From an uncultured Flavobacteriia bacterium (GTDB taxonomy: Bacteria > Bacteroidota > Bacteroidia > Flavobacteriales > Flavobacteriaceae): a stretch of DNA of 8,056 nt. Shown in pieces: positions 1 through 5,131 of this stretch. The notes beneath the pieces are model-generated. The model was given only the letters and a program-made list of their open reading frames with translations. It searched no databases and was not told the origin of the DNA. The stretch spans positions 1 through 8,056 of the forward strand of contig CAMLRV010000092.1 of NCBI GenBank assembly GCA_946482495.1, read 5' to 3'. The stretch's first letter is position 1, and the number at the start of each line of letters is the position of its first letter. The translations under genes were made by a program, and so were the position numbers.

Positions 1-166
1 TTGTTACGTTGGTAAAGGTAATTGGATTTTTTTCCTTCGCTCTAACACCAGAAATTAAAACTTCTTCAATAGATTGAATAGAATCTTTTGGTTGTTCTTG
101 TGCGCTTAAGGCAAAAGGCAAAAGGCAAAAGACTACTAGTGATAAGCTTTTTTTAAATAAATGCAT
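1..166 (-). CDS. TonB-dependent outer-membrane receptor, N-terminal fragment (probable thiamine receptor)
   Basis: Only the first 55 codons lie in the window; the gene runs off the left edge. The translation starts with a signal peptide (MHLFKK, then a hydrophobic stretch at residues 8-20, with likely cleavage after SA at 22). Residues 30-45 (IQSIEEVLISGVRAKE) look like the TonB box and start of the plug domain seen in Bacteroidota TonB-dependent receptors. There is no N-terminal carboxypeptidase-like repeat domain. Such receptors bring scarce nutrients across the outer membrane using ExbBD-TonB energy. The TPP riboswitch in its leader points to thiamine or a precursor as cargo; TPP-regulated receptors of this kind (Omr1) are known in the phylum. 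The substrate is therefore inferred from regulation, not from the protein. The hydrophobic core of the signal peptide is encoded by a heptamer tandem repeat. Confidence 0.8.
   Translation of the reverse strand, partial: MHLFKKSLSLVVFCLLPFALSAQEQPKDSIQSIEEVLISGVRAKEKNPITFTNVT
108..131. repeat. Heptanucleotide tandem repeat (AAGGCAA, 3.4 copies)
   Basis: Three perfect copies of AAGGCAA (108-114, 115-121, 122-128) are followed by AAG. The tract encodes about residues 12-20 of the receptor signal peptide on the minus strand. Seven is not a multiple of three, so gain or loss of one unit would shift the reading frame. Confidence 0.9.
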
Positions 167-167
167 A

Positions 168-186
168 ATTCGTAAAAAATACGAAT
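168..186 (-). promoter_or_regulatory. Start-codon-proximal hairpin in receptor leader
   Basis: On the minus strand, ATTCGTA and TACGAAT form a perfect 7-bp stem around a TTTTT loop. The stem ends one base before the receptor ATG at 166-164. It has no following U run, so it is not a terminator. It could affect ribosome access, but this is inferred from position alone. Confidence 0.45.
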
Positions 187-221
187 AAAAGGGGTAATTA
201 CTCTGGTTTAATAATTAATGT

Positions 222-255
222 TTGAGATTCCTTCACTCCGTTCGGAATGACATTT
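222..255. repeat. Possible dispersed intergenic repeat
   Basis: The segment contains GAGATTCCTTC followed by CTCCGTTCGGAATGACA. It resembles a short element that I recall as frequent between genes in Bacteroidota genomes (GAGATTC..TTC..GGAATGACA). ATTCC and GGAAT form 5-bp arms around a 12-nt spacer. It lies in the receptor leader, between the riboswitch aptamer and the start codon. No second copy is in the window, so the assignment rests on memory of the motif. Confidence 0.45.
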
Positions 256-264
256 ATGATGGTT

Positions 265-358
265 TCTCTGTTTCCTTAGCAGCATTACCTGCTCAGGTTC
301 TATGGGTATGATCTCAGCCTGAAACTAAAATAAATTTAGGTCAAAGCACCCCTTTGAG
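265..358 (-). ncRNA. TPP riboswitch (THI element)
   Basis: Read on the minus strand, the conserved aptamer blocks appear in order: GGGGTGC near the 5' end (352-346), CAGGCTGAGATCATACCCAT, then GAACCTGAGCAGGTAATGCTG and a closing AAGGAAAC. The pyrimidine-recognising CTGAGA and the GAACCTGA/GTAATGC segment bound to the diphosphate are intact. A variable stem lies between the first two blocks. TCTC at the 5' edge and GAGA at 265-268 can close the P1 helix. The transcript begins almost at the aptamer because the promoter -7 box ends seven bases upstream. It should lower expression of the receptor at 166-1 when TPP is plentiful, as THI elements generally do. Exact ends are approximate. Confidence 0.95.
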
Positions 359-364
359 ATGGGG

Positions 365-394
365 CAAAGATAGGTATTCAATTTCAAAAATCAA
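365..394 (-). promoter_or_regulatory. Bacteroidota-type promoter for the riboswitch and receptor
   Basis: On the minus strand, TTG (394-392) is followed after exactly 19 nt by TATCTTTG (372-365). This fits the Bacteroidota sigma factor consensus of TTTG, about 19 nt, TAnnTTTG. Transcription would start near 358-360, at the 5' edge of the TPP aptamer. Confidence 0.75.
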
Positions 395-413
395 TAACAA
401 TTTCAAAAATCAA
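380..413. repeat. Direct repeat of 15 bp, period 19
   Basis: AATTTCAAAAATCAA occurs at 380-394 and again at 399-413. The first copy covers the -33 element of the receptor promoter and most of its spacer. It could be an operator pair or chance in AT-rich DNA. Confidence 0.5.
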
Positions 414-483
414 ATTTTATTGTTGCAACACAGATTGGAGAAATTATTAAAATTTTAGAAATTTCCCTAATTTGAGTTCTTAA

Positions 484-885
484 TTAAAAGTCTAACTTTT
501 TTCTTCCAGCTTTTATTTCGCCTGCTTTTTTCTTTTCTTGAATGCGTTTTTCGTTAGCGCCTTTTGGAATTTTTGTCGCTTTTCTTTCTTTAGGTTTGTG
601 AAGTGCTTTTTCTAAGATTTCGAAAAAACGTTTGATGATAATTCTTTTGTTTTTGAGTTGACTTCGGTCTTCATCGCAGGTTAAAATCAATAAATTATCT
701 TGAGAGATTTTCGATTTTAATTTGGATTGAAGAAGTGTTTTTTCTTCTTCATCTAAACCTTGAGAAGTGGTTACATCAAAAATTAAAACTATTTTAGACG
801 AAACTTTATTTACGTTTTGACCGCCAGCGCCACTGCTACGAACTGCTTTGAAATTAAGCTCCGAATGGATGATTTCCACATTCAT
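484..885 (-). CDS. arfB: ArfB-type ribosome-rescue peptidyl-tRNA hydrolase (RF-1 domain)
   Basis: This 133-residue protein is a short release-factor homologue that frees ribosomes stalled without a stop codon by hydrolysing peptidyl-tRNA. The catalytic GGQ motif is at residues 21-23 within SSGAGGQNVNKVSSK, the usual RF-1 domain signature. Residues 97-130 form a very basic lysine/arginine-rich tail, as in ArfB (YaeJ), where the tail enters the empty mRNA channel. The length fits ArfB (about 140) and excludes a full release factor, since the stop-codon-recognition domains are absent. The ATG overlaps the stop of the DUF4301 gene by one base (TAATG), indicating translational coupling. It is the last gene of the operon; no clear terminator follows before the riboswitch promoter at 394. 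Confidence 0.92.
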   Translation of the reverse strand: MNVEIIHSELNFKAVRSSGAGGQNVNKVSSKIVLIFDVTTSQGLDEEEKTLLQSKLKSKISQDNLLILTCDEDRSQLKNKRIIIKRFFEILEKALHKPKERKATKIPKGANEKRIQEKKKAGEIKAGRKKLDF

Positions 886-2438
886 TATAATGCAGAATTG
901 TTATTTAAACCGTTTTCTTGATGTGCAGGTTTTAATAAATCGTTTACTTTTTTTACGGGATTAAATGTTTCAATAGGAACTTCTACAAAAATAGTAGTCC
1001 ATTTTGCCATAGCACCATTCCATAAACCAGGTAATTCAAATGCTTTGATTGGTTTTCCGTTTTTGGTTTTTTCTGTAATAAAAGCTGCGTTATCGTCTAC
1101 AAATTTGGTTAAATCGAACTTGTTACCTTCAAAATCTTTAACACTACAAACTATGTCTACAGGATTAAAATGCGTAGAATTTTTAAAAATCATACGCTGA
1201 TTTTCATTCGTTAAGTCAACCTGAGAAGATTCTACAATTTGTAATGTGTGTCTTCCTTTTTCATCTTGAATCCAAAAAGGTCCACCGCCAGGTTCGCCTT
1301 CGTTTTTTACCATTCCACAAACACGAATTGGTCGGTTTAATATTTTTATCAAATATTCTTTTTGGTAAGTAAATTGAAACATTTTGAATTCTTCCGGTAA
1401 AGGAAAAGACATTTTTGTTTCCACAAAATCAATTATTTCTTTGATATTATTTTCGTTAATTTCATTACTTACTAATTTCTTTAATGAAATTTCCACTTGT
1501 CGTTTTGTGTACAATAAAATTCCACCAATTAATTTTTTATAAGTTAAAATTAACTCGCGATTATTTTGAGAAACATTATCGATATTTTTAATGAAAATTA
1601 CTTCCGATTGCAATTGATTTAAATTTTCAATCAAAGCGCCATGCCCACCTGGACGGAAAAATAATTCGTTTTCGGAAATTCTAAACGGTGTATTGTCTGC
1701 ATTAACAGCAATAGTGTCAGAAGTTTCGTTTTGATAAGAAAATGAAATTTCTAAATTGTCATATCTATTTGTGATTTCTAAGAAATCTTTTTCAAACTCT
1801 TTTGAAATGGTGAAATGTATTTTCGATTTCTGATTCTCTTTTTTATAAAATTCCGTTTCAAAAACGTGCTCATCAATAGGAGTTAGAATTTCATTATTTT
1901 GAATATGGAAAGGTAAAATTCCTTTTGGTTTGTTGGCATAGTTCAAACCTTTTTCCGTTAACAAAGTCTGTATGATAGCATATACTTTTTGATCAGAATT
2001 GTAAGTTGGATAATCTGTAAAAAGCGCTTTTGTTTTTTCTTTTAACTCATTGTAGAAAGGAAAACTTCTTAAACCCACAATAAATAAAGATAAATCCCTG
2101 TCTTTTTTTAAGTTGATATAGGAATTTACAGTGTCTTTTTTCGGATCGAAATTGGTTAAGAACTCGTTTAAGGATTTGAACATCCTGGTGGCAGCTCCAC
2201 TAGCTGGAACAAATTTTTCTATAGTATATTTGTCTTTATGCTTGTCGAAATAGGTGCAAAACGCTTCAATTTCTGATTCAGAAAATTGAAAAATTCCATC
2301 ATTTATAGAAGCAATTTTATATAAGTTAATGTTCGGAATGCCATTTTTAAAATAATGCAATTGTTGCATGATTTTTTCTAAAGAATTTCCGCGTTTAACA
2401 ATTTGTTGTAAATCTATTTCGCTAAATATTTTTTCCAT
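885..2438 (-). CDS. DUF4301 family protein, possible nucleotidyltransferase-like enzyme
   Basis: This 517-residue soluble protein belongs by recognition to DUF4301, a Bacteroidota family with no assigned function that I know of. Several glycine- and proline-rich segments stand out: VPASGAATRMF (77-87), NKPKGILPFH (169-178), TPIDEHVFE (186-194), FRPGGHGALIENL (261-273), FIKNIDNV (282-289), GEPGGGPFWI (381-390) and LWNGAMAKW (472-480). The first five resemble, in order and spacing, the signature loop (GGxGTRM), PKG, PGGHG and NxDN motifs of UDP-sugar pyrophosphorylase-like nucleotidyltransferases; D287 would then be the metal ligand. This is my inference from motif shape, not an alignment. There are no signal peptide or membrane segments. 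The start overlaps the PnuC gene by 25 nt and the stop overlaps arfB by 1 nt. The start at 2438 is the only ATG ahead of the conserved N-terminal part. Confidence 0.85.
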   Translation of the reverse strand: MEKIFSEIDLQQIVKRGNSLEKIMQQLHYFKNGIPNINLYKIASINDGIFQFSESEIEAFCTYFDKHKDKYTIEKFVPASGAATRMFKSLNEFLTNFDPKKDTVNSYINLKKDRDLSLFIVGLRSFPFYNELKEKTKALFTDYPTYNSDQKVYAIIQTLLTEKGLNYANKPKGILPFHIQNNEILTPIDEHVFETEFYKKENQKSKIHFTISKEFEKDFLEITNRYDNLEISFSYQNETSDTIAVNADNTPFRISENELFFRPGGHGALIENLNQLQSEVIFIKNIDNVSQNNRELILTYKKLIGGILLYTKRQVEISLKKLVSNEINENNIKEIIDFVETKMSFPLPEEFKMFQFTYQKEYLIKILNRPIRVCGMVKNEGEPGGGPFWIQDEKGRHTLQIVESSQVDLTNENQRMIFKNSTHFNPVDIVCSVKDFEGNKFDLTKFVDDNAAFITEKTKNGKPIKAFELPGLWNGAMAKWTTIFVEVPIETFNPVKKVNDLLKPAHQENGLNNNSAL

Positions 2439-3019
2439 TCTAAGTATGCTGAGAGGGCTAAAATAGTAAAAATAATGTATTGAATGGCGATTATATACAT
2501 TTGTCTGTCGAAAAATAAGAACACAACAATAGCATCACCAATGATCCAAAGTGTCCAGTTTTCAATTTTTTTACGCGCCATATACCACATCGCTGTAAAA
2601 AATAATGAAGTTGTAAAAATATCTAAATAGTTGTTTATCTGTAATTTATATTCAAAAAATTGATATATAAAGTAGCAAACAATAGCCGTAATAATGAATA
2701 AAATTACCCCAATTATTTTCTCTTGATTATTAGTTCTTGAAATAGTTAATGCTTCTCCGTTATGTCCTTTTTTCCAATGATACCAACCATAAAAACTCAT
2801 AATCGAGTAGTAAATATTGATGCTCATATCAGCATAATATTCGGCTTTATAGGTGATAAATACAAAAAGTACTGTAGCAATTAATCCAGTTGGGTAAAGT
2901 AAAATGTTTTCTTTTTTAGCCAAATACACGCTGAGAATTCCAAAAATAAAAACAATAGTTTCCACAGCAATTTGCCAATTCGGAATGTTTTTATATTGAT
3001 TGATGATGGCTTCTAACAC
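2414..3019 (-). CDS. pnuC: PnuC-family vitamin transporter (nicotinamide riboside or thiamine)
   Basis: This 201-residue inner-membrane protein has about seven hydrophobic segments, matching PnuC-family facilitators of the SWEET-like fold. Family hallmarks are YGWYHWKKG (77-85) and ENWTLWIIGD (153-162), the latter carrying the WxxW pair W155/W158 that lines the substrate site in PnuC. The family takes up non-phosphorylated vitamins such as nicotinamide riboside (PnuC) or thiamine (PnuT), which are then trapped by a kinase. Which one is transported cannot be told here. The nearby TPP riboswitch is downstream and does not control this gene. The start is a GTG at 3019-3017, 5 nt after the stop of the synthase gene; no upstream ATG is in frame. 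Its 3' end overlaps the DUF4301 gene by 25 nt. No NadR-like kinase gene is adjacent. Confidence 0.88.
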   Translation of the reverse strand: MLEAIINQYKNIPNWQIAVETIVFIFGILSVYLAKKENILLYPTGLIATVLFVFITYKAEYYADMSINIYYSIMSFYGWYHWKKGHNGEALTISRTNNQEKIIGVILFIITAIVCYFIYQFFEYKLQINNYLDIFTTSLFFTAMWYMARKKIENWTLWIIGDAIVVFLFFDRQMYIIAIQYIIFTILALSAYLEWKKYLAK

Positions 3020-3024
3020 GATGA

Positions 3025-3741
3025 TTAGTTGAAAAAGTTAGAATCGTTTTCAAATGCAGTACCAATTACAATTAAATCAGCACCAGCATTATACACTTCT
3101 TGGATGGTTTTCATAGATCGAATTCCGCCACCAACAATTAAAGGAATTGTAATATTTTTGGAAACAAACTCAATCATTTCTAGGGAAACGTTTTGATTGG
3201 CGCCGCTTCCAGCTTCTAAATAAATCAACTTTTTACCTAAATATTCTCCTGCTTTTGCCGTTTTGTAAGCTAAATTGATATTTGTATTTTCAATGGGTTG
3301 TGTTTGACTCACACGTTGTACTGCCGTTTCGTTACCGCCATCAATTAAAATATAACCTGTAGAAATAATTTCTAAATCAGAATTCGTTAAAATTTCTACC
3401 GAATTAATATGATGTTCAATTAAATAATCGGGATTTCTTCCTGAAAGTAAGCTTAAAAACAAAATGCCATTTGCTTCATTGGAAATTTGTGAAGGATGTC
3501 CAGGGAAAATTAAAATAGGTAATTGACAATATTTTTTAATTTCGATAATTAAACTATCGATACAAATTTGCTCTACAATACTCCCGCCAATAAAAATATG
3601 TGTAGCTGGAGATTGATTAATTTTTTGTGCTAAATTTTCAATTTCAGAAACCTGAGTTTTATCAGGATCAATCAAAATAGCCAACAATTTTTTGTTTTGT
3701 TGTTTTGATTGGACTATTTCATGATAAATCTGGTGTTTCAT
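3025..3741 (-). CDS. Geranylgeranylglyceryl/heptaprenylglyceryl phosphate synthase family protein (GGGPS/PcrB-like)
   Basis: This 238-residue TIM-barrel prenyltransferase would join a polyprenyl diphosphate to sn-glycerol-1-phosphate through an ether bond, the first committed step of archaeal-type lipids. Motifs in order are LIDPDK (23-28), GGS (52-54), FPGHPSQIS (79-87), SLLSGRNPDYLI (97-108), STGYILIDGG (127-136), YLEAGSGA (174-181), GGGIRS (204-209) and IGTAFE (226-231). The last three form the phosphate-binding site. The length is close to full size. Members occur in Bacteroidota and fall, as I recall, in the group II GGGPS enzymes; chain length cannot be read from sequence by eye. It is the first gene of the operon. 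Upstream, TAAATTTA near 3765 is a one-mismatch -7 box without a good -33 partner, so the promoter is unresolved. Confidence 0.92.
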   Translation of the reverse strand: MKHQIYHEIVQSKQQNKKLLAILIDPDKTQVSEIENLAQKINQSPATHIFIGGSIVEQICIDSLIIEIKKYCQLPILIFPGHPSQISNEANGILFLSLLSGRNPDYLIEHHINSVEILTNSDLEIISTGYILIDGGNETAVQRVSQTQPIENTNINLAYKTAKAGEYLGKKLIYLEAGSGANQNVSLEMIEFVSKNITIPLIVGGGIRSMKTIQEVYNAGADLIVIGTAFENDSNFFN

Positions 3742-3966
3742 TTTTATTTGCTTAATAATGTGTAAATTTAGTCTTTTTAATTAAAATTATGATTGCAAAA
3801 CAGTTGTTGATTGAATTTGAGGTGAAAATTATCAAATTTAATTCGGGTGACTATATATCATCAAAACAATTAAATTAATAAAAAAATATATTTTAGTTTA
3901 TGATTTAAGTCATATTTTTAGATATAATCCGTGCTTAATTTTGTTTAAAATAAAACATGGATTATT

Positions 3967-4260
3967 ATGAGTTTATATGTAAATGCTTTAGAAGATTTTA
4001 AAGAAAATTATTTAGGTTATATTGCCTTAGTAGTAATTGGTCAGAGTTGTTTAGGCTCTGCAGCAGTAATGTATGTGTTAAAAAACGGAACGTCACCTAC
4101 TCAAATGCTGCAACTAACTGCAGTTGTGATAATTTGTATGTTGGTGAATGGAGCAGTTTTATCGCAACAAAAACCTAAAATTGTATTTAATTTGTTGCTA
4201 GTAAGTGTGTTGTTTAGTGCTTTTTTTATTGTGTTGAATACTTTGTTTCTTGAGCGATAA
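3967..4260 (+). CDS. Small hypothetical membrane protein, three predicted transmembrane segments
   Basis: I do not recognise a family for this 97-residue protein. After a short polar N-terminus (residues 1-16) there are three hydrophobic segments at about 18-37, 47-65 and 72-94. They are separated by KNGTSPTQ and by a basic QQKPK linker, and the protein ends with a charged LER. By the positive-inside rule the second loop is likely cytoplasmic. It stands alone between the divergent GGGPS gene and the convergent phosphopantetheinyl transferase. TAATTTTG at 3936-3943 matches the TAnnTTTG -7 consensus, but no TTG lies at the expected distance. That box, together with clean coding character across the whole frame, supports a real gene. 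A different ATG at 3957 opens a 14-codon out-of-frame ORF and is not used as the start. Confidence 0.72.
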   Translation: MSLYVNALEDFKENYLGYIALVVIGQSCLGSAAVMYVLKNGTSPTQMLQLTAVVIICMLVNGAVLSQQKPKIVFNLLLVSVLFSAFFIVLNTLFLER

Positions 4261-4317
4261 AGATAATGCGGAGACATGTGAAGTTAAATAGATTTTATGT
4301 GTCTCTGTAAATTATCT
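4261..4317. other. Interrupted inverted repeat between convergent genes
   Basis: AGATAAT (4261-4267) pairs with ATTATCT (4311-4317), and GAGACA (4271-4276) pairs with TGTCTC (4300-4305). Unpaired spacers of 3 and 5 nt separate the two helices, and a 23-nt loop closes them. The structure fills the whole gap between the two convergent stop codons. It lacks a T run, so it is not a standard intrinsic terminator, but it may act at the 3' ends of both transcripts. Confidence 0.5.
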
Positions 4318-4981
4318 AATTGTTCAGAACACAAACGAAAACATAATCGTCTACAAAATCAAATTGAAACTGGAAGTCTTGCTTGCAAGCTTCAAAACTC
4401 AAATGCGCAATTCCTTTTTTATCTTCTAATTGAAATTGGGTTTCAGAAATATGATTTGGAAAACTAATGCCTTTTTCGTTTTTCAGTTTAAAGACACTTT
4501 CTTTTATGCCCCAAATTACAGTTGCTTTCGCGATTTTATCCTCTTCAGAAAGATGTTCTAAATGCGAAATATCCATAAATCGAGGTGCGATTTTCAAGGT
4601 TTTTTCTTTTCGTTTTTCCAAATCAATCCCAATTAATTCGTTGCTGATACAAATGCAAGAAAACTCATGAGAATGTGAAATGGAAATGTGCTTTAAGTTA
4701 GAAGATGTAAGCTGGGAGTTTGAAGTTTTATTTTCCGTCTTCAAGCTCGGTTTCCCAAATTCATCATAAAATAAATCAAAATCTGTAAAACCAATTTGTT
4801 GAAGTAACATTCGAACCGCTAGAAATCCTTTTTTATGCTCGATAGAATTCATGGTTTCTAATCTTGCAATAGACTTTTCATTAAGCATTACCTTGTCAAA
4901 TAGCCATTCAATATCTTCGGAAATTTTCCAAAAATAAGCTATTGTTTTTTCGTTAATGTGAATCTCTTTGTAAAAAGGCAT
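4316..4981 (-). CDS. 4'-phosphopantetheinyl transferase superfamily protein (Sfp-like)
   Basis: This 221-residue enzyme would transfer the phosphopantetheine arm of coenzyme A onto a serine of carrier proteins. The family signatures are ISISHSHE (99-106), IGIDLEK (117-123) with the metal ligands D120 and E122, and WGIKESVFK (157-165), which matches the WxxKEaxxK motif with E161 and K165. The length is typical of Sfp/Sfp-like enzymes rather than the short AcpS, so the target may be fatty-acid or secondary-metabolite carriers. Residues about 83-97 (polar, rich in S, T and N) appear as an extra loop between KPSLK and KHISISHSH. That loop is encoded by a degenerate heptamer repeat, and the frame stays open through it. 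The gene is convergent with the 97-residue membrane gene and divergent from ahcY, 150 nt away. No convincing promoter box was found for it. Confidence 0.9.
   Translation of the reverse strand: MPFYKEIHINEKTIAYFWKISEDIEWLFDKVMLNEKSIARLETMNSIEHKKGFLAVRMLLQQIGFTDFDLFYDEFGKPSLKTENKTSNSQLTSSNLKHISISHSHEFSCICISNELIGIDLEKRKEKTLKIAPRFMDISHLEHLSEEDKIAKATVIWGIKESVFKLKNEKGISFPNHISETQFQLEDKKGIAHLSFEACKQDFQFQFDFVDDYVFVCVLNN
4694..4728. repeat. Degenerate heptamer tandem tract inside the phosphopantetheinyl transferase gene
   Basis: Five consecutive 7-nt units on the plus strand are TAAGTTA, GAAGATG, TAAGCTG, GGAGTTT and GAAGTTT (consensus roughly KRAGNTK). They encode the polar loop at residues about 86-96 of the enzyme. 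Confidence 0.65.
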
Positions 4982-5065
4982 ATCTTGTGAAAGGTTTAAA
5001 AATTTTTATATAGTTGTATTTCAGTTATTTAGCCAAATAATCAAAACATAAATATCTAAAATATA

Positions 5066-5097
5066 TTTCTAAATTAGAAACTTATGTTGTACCTTTG
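5066..5097 (+). promoter_or_regulatory. Promoter of ahcY
   Basis: TACCTTTG at 5090-5097 is a perfect TAnnTTTG -7 box. A TTTC at 5066-5069, 20 nt upstream, is an imperfect -33 element. Transcription would start near 5104, giving an AT-rich leader of about 28 nt with no room for a riboswitch and no Shine-Dalgarno sequence. Confidence 0.65.
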
Positions 5098-5131
5098 CAC
5101 TCTTAATTAAAAAAATAAATTTTTAAATATA

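Noticed and set aside
421..430. TGTTGCAACA palindrome downstream of arfB
   Set aside because: It is a single 10-nt palindrome with no T run and no second copy, so neither a terminator nor a clear operator.
3742..3800. Promoter for the GGGPS operon (TAAATTTA near 3765 on the minus strand)
   Set aside because: The -7 box has one mismatch and the nearest TTTTG is about 25 nt away, so it is too weak to list as a feature.
3957..4001. 14-codon upstream ORF overlapping the start of the 97-residue membrane protein
   Set aside because: It is short, out of frame and has no supporting signal; most likely chance in AT-rich DNA.
4467..4670. Plus-strand open frame of 67 codons
   Set aside because: It lies wholly antisense to the phosphopantetheinyl transferase motifs IGIDLEK and WGIKESVFK, and its translation has no recognisable feature.
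5098..5131. SAM or SAH riboswitch ahead of ahcY
   Set aside because: The leader after the promoter is about 28 nt of almost pure A and T with no structure, too short for any known aptamer of these classes.
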